Below are positions 28,743 through 38,824 of a stretch of DNA of 64,000 nt, piece after piece. How positions within the stretch are numbered: position 1 is the first letter of the stretch; each line of letters begins with the position of its first letter. Made by a program: the position numbers and the translations under genes. Source of the DNA: Fictibacillus gelatini DSM 15865 (GTDB taxonomy: Bacteria > Bacillota > Bacilli > Bacillales > Fictibacillaceae); NCBI RefSeq assembly GCF_000430745.1, contig NZ_AUMP01000001.1, forward strand, positions 124,001 through 188,000, given 5' to 3'. Below the pieces are notes generated by a model. It ran no database searches. It saw only the letters and a list, made by a program, of their open reading frames with translations, and was not told the DNA's origin.

Positions 28743-29222
28743 CTACCTTTCTCGTTCCAATTCTTCTTCTGTATAAAATTTTGTCACTTTTGTCGTAAAT
28801 AAAATACCGCCTAAGTGGTCGATTTCATGTTGAAGGGCTCGCGCTAAAAAACCTTCCGCCTTTAAAATAAATTCTTCGCCAAAACGGTTTTGCGCTTTAA
28901 CCGTTACCTTTTGCGCCCTCGTTACATCCCCAAATAAACCGGGAAAGCTTAAGCATCCCTCTATTCCGGTTTGTTCTCCTTCCCTTTCGGTAATCGTAGG
29001 ATTGATCATTTCAATTTGCCCATTGTCATCACCGATATCGACAACGGCGATTTGCTGGCCAATCCCGATTTGCGGAGCGGCAAGGCCTACACCTTCCGCC
29101 TCATACATCGTTTCAAACATATCGTCTAACAATCGGTGTAATTCATTATTAAATTCTGCTACTGGCTTGCATTCTTTTTCTAAAATATCATTTGGATGAC
29201 AAACGATGTCTCTTACTGCCAT
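28743..29222 (-). CDS. def: Peptide deformylase
   Basis: A 159-residue metalloprotease that removes the N-formyl group from new proteins. All three family motifs are intact: GVGLAAPQIG, EGCLS (metal-binding cysteine) and HEIDH (two metal-binding histidines with the catalytic Glu). The length fits a type 1-like enzyme. Part of the priA-def-fmt-rsmB string. Confidence 0.97.
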   Translation of the reverse strand: MAVRDIVCHPNDILEKECKPVAEFNNELHRLLDDMFETMYEAEGVGLAAPQIGIGQQIAVVDIGDDNGQIEMINPTITEREGEQTGIEGCLSFPGLFGDVTRAQKVTVKAQNRFGEEFILKAEGFLARALQHEIDHLGGILFTTKVTKFYTEEELERER

Positions 29223-29258
29223 TTAAAAACTCTCCATTCATTATTAATCACTGAGATG

Positions 29259-31667
29259 CTACATCATATTTAGTGCATTCATATCGATTGATAGTTGCAA
29301 TTCGCCGGATGAAATTTCACGCTGATAGTGATGAATCAGGTCAGAAAAATATTCATCCAGCCGCGGTTCATTTCTGTATTTTACCATGACTGCATACCGA
29401 TATCTATCTTTAATGCGCGAAAGTGGCGATGCAACAGGACCGAGCACGATCGTTTCGTTCGTCATCTGGCGTTTTAAAAATGCCGCGATTTTTTCACTTA
29501 CACTAACAACCTTCATTAAATCCGGATGAGAAATCGTCACTAAACTTAAATAGTAGTATGGCGGGTATTGATGGGCTTTTCTTATTCCCATTTCTTTTTT
29601 GTAAAAAGATAGATAGTCGTGTTCGGCAGCAAGTTGAATGCTGTAATGGGAACACGTATAGCTTTGAATGACAACTTCCCCTTTTAACGCGTGCCTGCCC
29701 GCTCGCCCGCTTACCTGGGTTAACAACTGAAACGTTTTTTCTGAAGCCCGAAAATCCGGCAGATGGAGCATCGTATCCGCTGCCAGTACACCGACGAGCG
29801 TAACTTTAGGAAAATCAAGCCCTTTAGCAATCATTTGTGTGCCGAGAAGTATATTGGCCGCACCGCTACCAAATTCATTCAGCAGCTTTTCATGGCTTCC
29901 TTTCCGGGATGTTGTATCAACATCCATCCGAATGACTTTCGCCTCTGGCAAAATTTTGGCCAATTCTTCTTCAACCTTTTGCGTCCCTGTTCCAAAAAAA
30001 CGGATATGTTCACTATAACAGGACGGACAGACAGAAGGCATTCCTTCCTGATAACCGCAATAATGACATTTTAATAGATGGTGTTTTTTATGATAGGTTA
30101 ATGAAATATCACAGTGCGGGCAGCCTGCTACATAGCCGCAATCACGGCATAAAACAAAGGTAGAATAGCCGCGGCGATTAAGAAGCAGTACAGATTGTTC
30201 CCCTTTTTCGATCCGCTCGGAGAGCTTGCTATAAAGCTCTCGTGAAAACATCGAACGGTTTCCCGCGCGCAGCTCTTCCCGCATATCTATTACTGAAACG
30301 GCAGGAAGTTCTCTATTATTTACACGTTCTTTCAATTCACATAAGGTATAAACGTTTCTTTGCGCCCGCGCATAGCTCTCTAATGAAGGAGTGGCACTTC
30401 CTAAAACGACCGGACATTGATGAAACTTTCCTCGCCAAATGGCCACATCTCTGGCATGATAACGCGGATTTTCTTCCTGTTTGTAACTCGATTCATGTTC
30501 TTCATCGATAATAATCAATCCAAGATTTTCAAACGGCGCAAATACAGCTGACCTTGCCCCGACCACGACGGACACTTCTTTACGATGAATCTTCCGCCAT
30601 TCATCATACTTTTCACCGATGGATAATCCGCTATGCAATACAGCAACATGTGAACCGAACCGCTCCTTAAAACGGGTGACCATTTGTGGCGTTAACGCGA
30701 TTTCCGGCACGAGCACGATCGCTTCTTTCCCTTTAGTTATTGCTTCTTGTATCGATTGCAAATAAATTTCTGTTTTCCCGCTTCCCGTCACCCCATGAAT
30801 GAGCAGCGTTTCATGCTTACCGTTTTCGATGTTTCGTAAAATCGGTTGAATGGCCTTTTGCTGTTCTGTCGTAAGCATCAGCGGTTTTGAAGGATGATAG
30901 TTTTTATCATACGGGTTTCGGTAGACTTCCTGTTCAACTAAAACAAGAAACCCTTTTTTCACCATCGCCTGAATCGTCGATCGTGTCGTATCAAACATAT
31001 CGATCAAATCACCGATCGGAACAGCTTCATTATGACTTAAAAAGTAGTTTAATATTTCTTTTTGTTTTAAAGCCTGTTTCATTAAAGAATCCAAGTAACG
31101 TTCGATTTCTTTACGGCCGCCATTGGCTTTCACTAGCTTTACCGTTTTTACCGCTGCTTTATCTTTTATTTGATAAATGACTTCAAGCTTTTTTTCTTTT
31201 ACGAGTTTTTGAAAGAGCGAAAGAGGCGATGGCGTTACCGATAATACATCTTCTAAAGGTACACTCTTTCGATGTTTAAACCATTCGCTTATTTCAGCCG
31301 GCAGGCTTTCATTTTCATTTAGCAAGCGAAATTCTTTCTTGTACGTCGCCTTCATAGCTGAAGGAAGCATCACTTGATAAGCGGAAATTAAAAAGCAAAG
31401 GGTTTCTTTTGCGAGCCATTTTCCTAACTCGATTAGTTCTTCTGTTAAAACAGGTACAGGATCCAGGAGTTCATTAATTTCTTTCAGCCGCTTTGCCTCC
31501 GACTTCCCGCAAAGTTCGATGACAAACCCTTGCAGTTTTCTCGGTCCAAACGGAACGACGACTCTCATTCCCGGTTGGATCGTATCCGTCCATTTTTCAG
31601 GAACCTTGTAGTCAAACGAGCGATTGACCGTATTTGCCGGAACATCGACGATGACTTTCGCAATCAT
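29259..31667 (-). CDS. priA: Primosomal protein N' (PriA helicase)
   Basis: An 802-residue helicase that reloads the replisome at stalled forks. N-terminal DNA-binding region, Walker A GVTGSGKTEIY, DEEH box, and a run of zinc-binding cysteines (CRDCGYVAGCPHC, then CHYCGYQ and CPSC) between helicase motifs, followed by the GTQMIAKG motif and SGRAGR. Its ATG overlaps the coaBC stop by four bases. Confidence 0.97.
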   Translation of the reverse strand: MIAKVIVDVPANTVNRSFDYKVPEKWTDTIQPGMRVVVPFGPRKLQGFVIELCGKSEAKRLKEINELLDPVPVLTEELIELGKWLAKETLCFLISAYQVMLPSAMKATYKKEFRLLNENESLPAEISEWFKHRKSVPLEDVLSVTPSPLSLFQKLVKEKKLEVIYQIKDKAAVKTVKLVKANGGRKEIERYLDSLMKQALKQKEILNYFLSHNEAVPIGDLIDMFDTTRSTIQAMVKKGFLVLVEQEVYRNPYDKNYHPSKPLMLTTEQQKAIQPILRNIENGKHETLLIHGVTGSGKTEIYLQSIQEAITKGKEAIVLVPEIALTPQMVTRFKERFGSHVAVLHSGLSIGEKYDEWRKIHRKEVSVVVGARSAVFAPFENLGLIIIDEEHESSYKQEENPRYHARDVAIWRGKFHQCPVVLGSATPSLESYARAQRNVYTLCELKERVNNRELPAVSVIDMREELRAGNRSMFSRELYSKLSERIEKGEQSVLLLNRRGYSTFVLCRDCGYVAGCPHCDISLTYHKKHHLLKCHYCGYQEGMPSVCPSCYSEHIRFFGTGTQKVEEELAKILPEAKVIRMDVDTTSRKGSHEKLLNEFGSGAANILLGTQMIAKGLDFPKVTLVGVLAADTMLHLPDFRASEKTFQLLTQVSGRAGRHALKGEVVIQSYTCSHYSIQLAAEHDYLSFYKKEMGIRKAHQYPPYYYLSLVTISHPDLMKVVSVSEKIAAFLKRQMTNETIVLGPVASPLSRIKDRYRYAVMVKYRNEPRLDEYFSDLIHHYQREISSGELQLSIDMNALNMM

Positions 31668-32869
31668 TTGGCCATCAAATCCAATATTTCTCGCAACAAT
31701 CGATGAGCAACTTCTTCTTTACTTAATAGCGGAAATTTTTTCATCTCACCATCTTTTCTTATGATGGTCACTTCGTTTGTTTCCGTTCCAAACCCGGAAC
31801 CAGGGCTAGCCACATTATTGGCAACAATCATATCCAGATTTTTCCGCTCGAGCTTGTCCTTTGCATATTCTTCAACATTATCTGTTTCTGCGGCAAAGCC
31901 AACAAGAATCTGGTGCTGCTTATTTCTTCCCAGGGCATGCAAAATGTCGACTGTTTTCTCCATTTCAATCGTCCAGCCTTCATTTTTTTTCTTCACTTTT
32001 TCCTGATATTTTACTTTTGGCGTATAATCGGCAACGGCCGCGCATTTTATGACAATATCCTGTTTCTCATATCGTTCCATTACAGCATGATACATGTCTT
32101 CCGTTGAAGTGACCGATACGAGCTCGACTCCTTCAGGCGCCTTTAGCGCTGTCGGACCGCTCACTAAAGTGACATCCGCCCCGAGTTCGCGGGCCGCGCG
32201 GGCAATTGCATAGCCCATTTTTCCGGACGAATGGTTCGTAAAATACCGGACGGGATCAACCTCTTCACGCGTTGGCCCTGCCGTTACGAGAAGATGTTTT
32301 CCTTGTAAAGGCAAATCCGGTTTCTTCATAAAAAAGGAATCGATTGCCTCGATGATCTCTTCCGGCTCCGCTAATCTCCCTTTTCCAATATACCCACAGG
32401 CAAGAAGCCCTTCGCCAGGTTCGATAAATTGGTAGCCAAAAGAAGCAAGGGTTTGCATATTTTTTACAACGGCAGGATGAGTATACATATGAACGTTCAT
32501 GGCAGGAGCGATGAAAACTGGTGCCGTACTTGCCGTCAAAGTTGTTGTGATCATATCATCAACGATTCCATTGGCCAGCTTCCCAATTATATTTGCAGTA
32601 GCCGGAGCGATAACAATTAAATCCGCCCAATCGGCTAAATCAATGTGGGCGATTACGTCAGGCCTTCTTTCTTCAAATGTATTTGTATATACTTCATTAC
32701 GTGACAAGGTTTGAAAGGTAAGGGGAGTGATAAACTCTTGCGCTGATTCACTCATCATCACTTTTACCTCGTAACCTTTTTTATATAAGTGGCTTGTAAT
32801 GGTCGCTGCTTTATAAGCGGCTATTCCACCGGTTACGCATAATAAGATTCGTTTCCCCTTCATTTCCAT
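31664..32869 (-). CDS. coaBC: Bifunctional CoaBC: phosphopantothenoylcysteine synthetase/decarboxylase
   Basis: About 401 residues catalysing two steps of coenzyme A synthesis. The N-terminal flavoprotein decarboxylase domain (CoaC) has GGIAAYKA, PAMNVHMY and the ACGYIGKGR active-site loop; the C-terminal CTP-dependent synthetase (CoaB) has VTAGPTREEVDPVR, NHSSGKMG and the basic KVKKKN loop. The ATG at 32869 has GGAGG at good spacing; the longer frame from 32893 lacks one. Between rpoZ and priA, as in B. subtilis. Confidence 0.96.
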   Translation of the reverse strand: MEMKGKRILLCVTGGIAAYKAATITSHLYKKGYEVKVMMSESAQEFITPLTFQTLSRNEVYTNTFEERRPDVIAHIDLADWADLIVIAPATANIIGKLANGIVDDMITTTLTASTAPVFIAPAMNVHMYTHPAVVKNMQTLASFGYQFIEPGEGLLACGYIGKGRLAEPEEIIEAIDSFFMKKPDLPLQGKHLLVTAGPTREEVDPVRYFTNHSSGKMGYAIARAARELGADVTLVSGPTALKAPEGVELVSVTSTEDMYHAVMERYEKQDIVIKCAAVADYTPKVKYQEKVKKKNEGWTIEMEKTVDILHALGRNKQHQILVGFAAETDNVEEYAKDKLERKNLDMIVANNVASPGSGFGTETNEVTIIRKDGEMKKFPLLSKEEVAHRLLREILDLMAK

Positions 32870-32907
32870 AGCAGACCGCCTCCATTGATTCATTCATCAT
32901 CTTAAAA

Positions 32908-32938
32908 AAATAACAACCTATAACTAGGTTGTTATTTT
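32908..32938 (-). terminator. Terminator overlapping the end of rpoZ
   Basis: Stem AATAACAACCTA/TAGGTTGTTATT followed on minus by TTTTTTTAAG. It includes the rpoZ stop codon and sits ahead of coaBC, so coaBC-priA and later genes either rely on read-through or have another promoter. Confidence 0.8.
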
Positions 32939-33138
32939 TCTTGCTCCTTCTTTTTCACCGACAATAATCCAGCATTAATCTCTTCTAATGCTTTTCCGAC
33001 ATATTTATGAGAGACTGGCTTTTCGATCAAACTGTTAGAGTATTTTTGAATTTCCCTTGCTCTTTTTGAAGAGAGCGTAACAAGGGAATATTTGGAATCA
33101 ATTCTTTCCATTAACTTATCGATCGATGGATAAAGCAT
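32932..33138 (-). CDS. rpoZ: RNA polymerase omega subunit
   Basis: A 68-residue omega subunit that helps fold and stabilise the beta' subunit. It has the family start [10 protein letters not shown], the [17 protein letters not shown] helix and YVGKALEEI. The ATG at 33138 follows AGGAG at proper spacing; the frame three codons longer begins with a TTG placed directly after that site. Follows gmk with one base between, the usual gmk-rpoZ pair. Confidence 0.96.
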   Translation of the reverse strand: MLYPSIDKLMERIDSKYSLVTLSSKRAREIQKYSNSLIEKPVSHKYVGKALEEINAGLLSVKKKEQEK

Positions 33139-33139
33139 G

Positions 33140-33754
33140 TTATTCAACTCCTAATAAATTTTTATAGCGGTTCGTCACACGATCCACACGACAATGCTCG
33201 GTCGTGATAATGGCTTTAATCCGGTTGCATGCACATTCTACTTCATCATTGACAACAGAATAATCGTAATGCTGCATCATCTCAATTTCTTCTCTTGCCA
33301 CTTTCATTCGATTGCTGATTAAGTCTTCAGTCTCCGTCCCCCGGCCGACAATCCGATTGCGCAACTCTTCCAGGCTCGGCGGAGTGAGGAAAATAAACAC
33401 GCCTTCTGGAAAAGCCTTTTTTACTTGAAGTGCGCCTTGAACTTCGATTTCAAGCAAGACATCTTTTCCTTCATCCAGCGTTTTTTTCACATACTCAATT
33501 GGCGTACCGTAATAGTTCCCGACATATTCCGCCCATTCAAGCAGTTCATTGTTCTGAATCATTTGTTGAAATTCTTCATGTGTTTTAAAAAAGTAATCTA
33601 CTCCGTGCTTCTCTCCGGCGCGAGGCTTTCTCGTCGTTGCCGACACTGAGTAGTTAACTTCAATGTTCTGCGCCCGTAATGCTTTGCAAATCGTACCTTT
33701 ACCAACTCCGGAAGGACCTGAAAGCACGAACAATATGCCGCGTTCTGTATTCAT
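33140..33754 (-). CDS. gmk: Guanylate kinase
   Basis: A 204-residue enzyme phosphorylating GMP to GDP with ATP. P-loop GPSGVGKGT (12-20), the GMP-binding segment [19 protein letters not shown], and ATP-lid residues near [10 protein letters not shown]. Length is normal. Sits in the remA-gmk-rpoZ-coaBC operon found throughout Bacillaceae. Confidence 0.97.
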   Translation of the reverse strand: MNTERGILFVLSGPSGVGKGTICKALRAQNIEVNYSVSATTRKPRAGEKHGVDYFFKTHEEFQQMIQNNELLEWAEYVGNYYGTPIEYVKKTLDEGKDVLLEIEVQGALQVKKAFPEGVFIFLTPPSLEELRNRIVGRGTETEDLISNRMKVAREEIEMMQHYDYSVVNDEVECACNRIKAIITTEHCRVDRVTNRYKNLLGVE

Positions 33755-33783
33755 ATAAACCTCCTAAAACAACCTTCCATTCC

Positions 33784-34038
33784 TTAGTCCTCGGTGCCTT
33801 CTTCAATTGAAAGCAAGCGTTGTGCTACCGTTTCCGGTTGAACAGCGGTTAAAATGACATGATCACTGTCGGTTATAATAACAGCTCTTGTCCTCCGTCC
33901 ATATGTCGCATCGATTAACATATTCCCGTCTCTAGCCATCGTTATTAATCGTTTAATTGGTGCAGATTCTGGACTGACGACTGAAACGATGCGGTGAGCT
34001 GCAACAATATTTCCATATCCTATATTTATTAATTTCAT
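33784..34038 (-). CDS. remA: RemA, extracellular matrix regulator (DUF370)
   Basis: An 84-residue DUF370 protein almost identical in plan to B. subtilis RemA (YlzA): [60 protein letters not shown]. RemA is a DNA-binding activator of matrix (eps, tapA) and osmoprotection genes, forming ring-like oligomers with a DNA-wrapping face. Ahead of it is a promoter with a perfect Spo0A box nearby. The yloC gene that precedes remA in B. subtilis is absent. Confidence 0.95.
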   Translation of the reverse strand: MKLINIGYGNIVAAHRIVSVVSPESAPIKRLITMARDGNMLIDATYGRRTRAVIITDSDHVILTAVQPETVAQRLLSIEEGTED

Positions 34039-34140
34039 AAAATAACCGCCCCTAACCCTGGTAGTTCTATTCTAACCATTTCCTGTCCGAGCCATAATCT
34101 ATGTATATGAAAAACGTTTGTCCGCACCCTGATTGCTTTC

Positions 34141-34168
34141 ATTTTACCATACCATTATGTAATTCTAA
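34141..34168 (-). promoter_or_regulatory. Possible promoter of remA-gmk-rpoZ
   Basis: An extended -10, TGG then TAAAAT (34146-34141), with a weak -35 TTAGAA (34168-34163) at 16 bases. About 100 bases of leader follow before the remA ATG. A TGTCGAA sequence (34176-34182) lies seven bases upstream of the -35. Confidence 0.45.
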
Positions 34169-34187
34169 ACAATTTTGTCGAAAGATA

Positions 34188-34254
34188 CAACAATATTGCT
34201 AAAGCAATTTTGTTGGTGATAAAAGGATGAATATTTACTCACCCTTTTATCACC
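34188..34254 (-). terminator. Two tandem hairpins after the calcium ATPase gene
   Basis: First, an 11-of-12 base-pair stem with a TAAA loop (34188-34199 with 34204-34215). Directly next to it, a perfect 12-bp stem GGTGATAAAAGG with its complement (34215-34226 with 34243-34254). Neither has a long U-tract on minus, so termination is likely but unusual in form. They close the ATPase transcript before the remA promoter. Confidence 0.55.
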
Positions 34255-34271
34255 TCTTATTCATCCCTTCA

Positions 34272-36947
34272 TTACCTCTTAAAGACCTGGAATCCGGCGA
34301 GCGCAAATGTTGGAATGGAAGCCATACCGATGACAAGCAGCCAGTCGCGCAAATTGAGCGGAATCGTATGGAAGATGGATTGCAGGAATGGAATGTACAT
34401 CGCGACAAGCAAAAGCAAGACCGATGATAAGACGGCTAGAACAAGGTATATATTTTGAAAAGGATTACGATGGAAAACGGATCGCTCGCTCCGGCAATCA
34501 AACACATGGATCAGCTGGGCCATGACAAGTGTACAGAAAGCTATTGTCTGTGCTCTGATGAGAAAATCCGGATTTTCCTTAAGCGCAATCCAAAATGCTA
34601 ATGTTGTCACCGCTCCAATCATAAATCCCCTGGAAATTATTTTCCAACCCAATCCCCGTGAAAAAACGCCTTCATTTGATTTTCTCGGCTCACGTTTCAT
34701 TACATTGTCTTCAGCCGGATCGACACCGAGCGCCATTGCCGGCAATCCGTCTGTTACGAGATTTACCCATAATATTTGAATCGGCAAGAGCGGAAGCGGC
34801 ATTTTTAATAACATCGCGAACAACATAACAAGTATTTCCCCAACGTTAGAAGCGAGCAAATAGCGAATGAACTTTCTAATGTTTTCATAAATATTTCTTC
34901 CCTCTTCAATCGCCGCCCGGATCGTCGCAAAATTATCATCACTAAGGACGAGGGACGATGATTCTTTCGCCACATCCGTTCCCGTTATGCCCATCGCCAC
35001 ACCGATATTGGCGGATTTAATGGCGGGTGCGTCATTCACGCCGTCCCCCGTCATCGCCACGACATGTCCACGTTTCTGCAATGCCTTGACGATTTTCAGC
35101 TTATGTTCCGGTGAAACACGGGCATAAACATAAATATTTTCAACTTCCCGTTCTAATTCTTCCTCGCTCATCGCCTGCAAAGACGCGCCATCAACTACTT
35201 TTCCGTTTGGCGGTAATATGTCAAGTTGTCTCGCGATAGCGCTTGCGGTAACGACATGGTCACCGGTTATCATCACCGTTTTAATGCCGGCTTTTTGACA
35301 ATCTTTAATGCTCCTGCGCACTTCTGGCCTTGGCGGATCGATCATCCCTTGCAATCCGACAAATGTAAGATGGCTTTCAGCTGATCGCGCCGAAGTTGCA
35401 TCATCTGCCGATTTTAACGGTTTATAGGCGACAGCGATTGTCCGAAGGGCCTGGCTGCCAAGCGACGTGATGGCCTCTTTTACTTTTTCAATATGTTGTT
35501 GCCTGATCAATTGGCGTTTTCCATCCCATATAATATAGTCACATTTTTGCAAAAGGACATCTGGTGCACCTTTTGTAATCACAAACTTTTCACTATTTTT
35601 GTTTTGGATGACGACACTCATCATTTTCCGCGTGGAGTCAAACGGAAATTCGTCGAGAATTTCGATTTGCTCCAGCAATGATTCTTTTGTAATTCCTGCC
35701 TTCAATCCACTCACGACAAGGGCAGCTTCTGTCGGGTCGCCATTAATCGTATACGAATCTCTATTTTCCGAATAGACAAGTTCTGCATTGTTGCACAGAA
35801 TGGAGTAAGATAGCAGCTGCAAAAGCGTTTCATCGTTTTCGATATTGCATTTCTTCCCATTTCTTAAAAACTCGCCAGTAGAGTCCCCGCTTCCTGTCAC
35901 ATTCCATGTTTGACCTTCTTTCCATAAATGTGTAACGGTCATTTTGTTTTGGGTAAGCGTGCCTGTTTTATCCGAACAAATGACGGTTGCACAACCAAGC
36001 GTTTCAACAGAAGGCAGTTTTCTCACAATCGCTTTTCGCTTAATCATTTTTTGTACGCCTAATGCAAGCGCGATCGTAACGATAGCAGGAAGTCCTTCAG
36101 GTATCGCCGCAACTGCAAGCGACACTCCGGATAAAATCATGCTGTATAAGTCATGCCCTTCATAAACCCCGACCGCGACTACAAGAACGGTCAATAATAG
36201 CGCGATTACAATTAAGATTTTCCCGAGCTGTTCAAGCTTTAATTGAAGCGGTGTTAAAAGGGTTTCTGCACTTTGGATTAAATGCGCGATTTTCCCCATT
36301 TCCGTTTTCATTCCCGTGCCGATGACGATCCCAACGCCGTTTCCTCTCGTCACCATCGTGCCCATAAACGCCATGTTCGATTGATCACCAAGTGGAAGTT
36401 CCCTCCCTCTTATGCTATCAGATGATTTATGAACAGGAAGGGATTCGCCGGTCAATGCCGATTCTTCAATATATAGCCCTTTTGCCGAGATGAGTCTCAA
36501 GTCGGCTCCAACCCGGTCTCCGCTCGAGATTTTAACGACGTCTCCGACAACCAACTCTTTCGCCGGAAGGTTCGTCCATGATCCTTCTCGTAAAACGGTA
36601 ACGGTCGGCGCGGATAACTCCCTGAGCGCCGCAAGTGACTTTTCCGCTTTCCTTTCTTGAATGAACCCGAGAATTCCGTTCATGATGACAATTAAAATAA
36701 TGGCGATCGCATCTAAATACTCTCCGAGCATTCCTGATAAAAGTGTGGCAGCTAGCAAGACAAGGACCATAAAATCTTTAAATTGTCCGAGAAATACGAG
36801 AATGGCCGATGGCTTTTTCGCCTCTTGCAACTGGTTGTAGCCGAATTCCTTTAACTTCCTCTCGCTTTCTTTGTCCGAGAGGCCCACTTTCGTATTACTG
36901 TTCGTCAGCTTTTCAACCTCTTCCTGCGATAATTCATACCAGTTCAT
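34272..36947 (-). CDS. Calcium-transporting P-type ATPase (YloB-like)
   Basis: An 891-residue P2A-type cation pump of the SERCA class. N-terminal cation-ATPase domain, actuator loop with TGES, the PEGLPA motif in membrane helix 4 that forms a calcium site, phosphorylation site [15 protein letters not shown] nucleotide site, and GDGVNDAPA hinge, followed by a C-terminal bundle of about six membrane helices. The same gene (yloB) sits beside rqcH in B. subtilis, where it takes up Ca2+ during sporulation and resembles eukaryotic SERCA pumps. Divergent from rqcH. Confidence 0.93.
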   Translation of the reverse strand: MNWYELSQEEVEKLTNSNTKVGLSDKESERKLKEFGYNQLQEAKKPSAILVFLGQFKDFMVLVLLAATLLSGMLGEYLDAIAIILIVIMNGILGFIQERKAEKSLAALRELSAPTVTVLREGSWTNLPAKELVVGDVVKISSGDRVGADLRLISAKGLYIEESALTGESLPVHKSSDSIRGRELPLGDQSNMAFMGTMVTRGNGVGIVIGTGMKTEMGKIAHLIQSAETLLTPLQLKLEQLGKILIVIALLLTVLVVAVGVYEGHDLYSMILSGVSLAVAAIPEGLPAIVTIALALGVQKMIKRKAIVRKLPSVETLGCATVICSDKTGTLTQNKMTVTHLWKEGQTWNVTGSGDSTGEFLRNGKKCNIENDETLLQLLSYSILCNNAELVYSENRDSYTINGDPTEAALVVSGLKAGITKESLLEQIEILDEFPFDSTRKMMSVVIQNKNSEKFVITKGAPDVLLQKCDYIIWDGKRQLIRQQHIEKVKEAITSLGSQALRTIAVAYKPLKSADDATSARSAESHLTFVGLQGMIDPPRPEVRRSIKDCQKAGIKTVMITGDHVVTASAIARQLDILPPNGKVVDGASLQAMSEEELEREVENIYVYARVSPEHKLKIVKALQKRGHVVAMTGDGVNDAPAIKSANIGVAMGITGTDVAKESSSLVLSDDNFATIRAAIEEGRNIYENIRKFIRYLLASNVGEILVMLFAMLLKMPLPLLPIQILWVNLVTDGLPAMALGVDPAEDNVMKREPRKSNEGVFSRGLGWKIISRGFMIGAVTTLAFWIALKENPDFLIRAQTIAFCTLVMAQLIHVFDCRSERSVFHRNPFQNIYLVLAVLSSVLLLLVAMYIPFLQSIFHTIPLNLRDWLLVIGMASIPTFALAGFQVFKR

Positions 36948-37040
36948 ACTTCCACCTCTGCTAGATTAGTTATAGTCAACTATATGCGGGCATGTCCCCA
37001 AACATGCTATACTTAATTGAGTAGAAAGAGGTGAATGATG

Positions 37041-38750
37041 ATGAGCTTTGACGGAATTGTAACAAGAGCTGCTGCGAACGAATTGAGCGAGCGGCTTCTT
37101 TCGGGCCGGATTACAAAAATCTATCAACCTGATAAAACAGACTTATTGTTTACTGTTCGTGCGGGCAGAAAAAATTACAAACTATTGATTTCAGCTAATT
37201 CCTCGTTTGCCCGAATCCATCTAACGGAAAAATCGTATGATAACCCTCAAGTTCCTCCAATGTTTTGCATGCTATTGCGCAAACATCTGGAAGGGGCAAT
37301 CATCGAAGAGATCGATCAAATTGAAATGGAACGGATCATTGAAATCAGATTGAAAAACAGGGATGAAATCGGTGACGAGACATATAAAAAGCTAATCATT
37401 GAGATTATGGGGCGACATAGCAATATTATTTTGATAGATGAAAAAACAGGGATGATCCTTGACAGTATTAAACATATTCCGCCATCTTTAAACAGGCACC
37501 GGACGATCCTTCCCGGGCAAGCTTATGTTGCGCCACCATCTCAGCATAAAGTTTCCCCGCTTGAGGAAACCGAAAGTGGACTCGTGGCGAAAATCGATTG
37601 GAATGCGGGACAAATTGACCGTCAGCTCGTTCAGCTTTACAGTGGAATCTCTCCGCTGATCGCTGCCGAGATTACATCAAGAGCTGGCCTACCAACAAAA
37701 GAAAGAATTGCCAGTGCTTTTTTCAATGTATTGGACAAGATATGCCGACATGAATATGAACCGCAAATGGTGGCCACAAACGAAAAAGAGTACTTTTCCG
37801 TTATTCATTTAACCCACCTGCAAGGTGAAGTGAGGTCATTTGAAACAGTTAGCGGGCTCCTTGACCGCTTTTTTTACGGAAAAGCGGAACGGGACAGAGT
37901 CAAACAACAAGCGGCCGACCTCGAACGGTTTATTCAAAATGAAATAGATAAGCTGAAAAAGAAAATCAAAAAGCTGAAAGCCACACTTCAATCGACGGAA
38001 AAAGCGGATCAATATCGGATCTTTGGCGAGCTTATAACCGCTCATATGCATTTGATTAAAAAAGGGGACAAAAAAGTCGAAGTGATGAATTACTATGAAG
38101 AAGGGCAGCCGGTTGTCACGATTGACCTTGACCCGTTAAAAACTCCATCAGCAAACGCCCAGAGCTACTTTAAAAAGTATAACAAGCTGAAAAGTTCCAT
38201 CTCTGTCGTCAAGGAGCAAATTCAAATTGCACTAGAAGAGTTAGAGTACTTTGAAAGCTTAGGGCAACAAATGGAGTCGGCTTCCGTTAAAGATATTGCC
38301 GAAATAAGAGAGGAACTGGAAGAACAAGGGTATCTTAAACAGCGCTTAACGAGGCAAAAGCGGAAAGCAGGCAGCAAGCCGGAATTAGAATCTTATCTTT
38401 CCTCTGAAGGGATCCTGATCTATGTCGGCAAAAACAATAAACAAAACGATTATTTAACCCATAAGGCGTCCCGCCAAAATGAAACGTGGCTTCATACGAA
38501 AGACATCCCGGGATCGCATGTCGTTATAAAAGCGGAAAAGTTTGGCGAGAAAACATTGCTTGAAGCCGCGAACCTTGCCGCCTATTTCAGCAAGGCCCGC
38601 CAATCAAGTGCCGTGCCGGTCGATTATACTTTGATCCGCCATGTAAAAAAGCCGAGCGGAGCAAAGCCCGGTTTTGTCATTTATGACAACCAGCAGACCA
38701 TTTACGTGACCCCAAGTGAAGATTTAATGCTTAAATTAAGGCAGAAATAG
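37041..38750 (+). CDS. rqcH: RqcH (YloA), NFACT-family ribosome quality control factor
   Basis: About 569 residues. RqcH binds stalled 50S-peptidyl-tRNA complexes and recruits alanyl-tRNA to add C-terminal alanine tails that mark truncated proteins for degradation. Order: NFACT-N (1-170), helix-hairpin-helix, a long coiled coil (about 285-435) and the NFACT-R domain with HTKDIPGSHVVI. Three ATGs lie in tandem (37035, 37038, 37041) after AGAGGTG; the third gives the best spacing and the family start MSFDG. With that numbering, the DR motif required for tRNA binding reads E97-R98 instead of D97-R98. On plus, divergent from the ATPase. Confidence 0.95.
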   Translation: MSFDGIVTRAAANELSERLLSGRITKIYQPDKTDLLFTVRAGRKNYKLLISANSSFARIHLTEKSYDNPQVPPMFCMLLRKHLEGAIIEEIDQIEMERIIEIRLKNRDEIGDETYKKLIIEIMGRHSNIILIDEKTGMILDSIKHIPPSLNRHRTILPGQAYVAPPSQHKVSPLEETESGLVAKIDWNAGQIDRQLVQLYSGISPLIAAEITSRAGLPTKERIASAFFNVLDKICRHEYEPQMVATNEKEYFSVIHLTHLQGEVRSFETVSGLLDRFFYGKAERDRVKQQAADLERFIQNEIDKLKKKIKKLKATLQSTEKADQYRIFGELITAHMHLIKKGDKKVEVMNYYEEGQPVVTIDLDPLKTPSANAQSYFKKYNKLKSSISVVKEQIQIALEELEYFESLGQQMESASVKDIAEIREELEEQGYLKQRLTRQKRKAGSKPELESYLSSEGILIYVGKNNKQNDYLTHKASRQNETWLHTKDIPGSHVVIKAEKFGEKTLLEAANLAAYFSKARQSSAVPVDYTLIRHVKKPSGAKPGFVIYDNQQTIYVTPSEDLMLKLRQK

Positions 38751-38774
38751 CGCGGACGAATGTCCGCGCTATTT
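38745..38774. terminator. Bidirectional hairpin between rqcH and the methyltransferase gene
   Basis: Perfect 13-bp stem AAATAGCGCGGAC with its complement and a GAAT loop, containing the rqcH stop. No good U-tract follows on either strand beyond TTT, but its place between convergent genes and its strength suggest termination for both. Confidence 0.65.
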
Positions 38775-38824
38775 GCTGTCGGGCAATACTCGAAAGGCAA
38801 AGCCAGACGCTGTTTGTGCCGCGG

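Noticed and set aside
36948-37034. Possible manganese (yybP-ykoY) riboswitch before the P-type ATPase gene
   Set aside because: Only 87 bases are available and none of the conserved core is seen.
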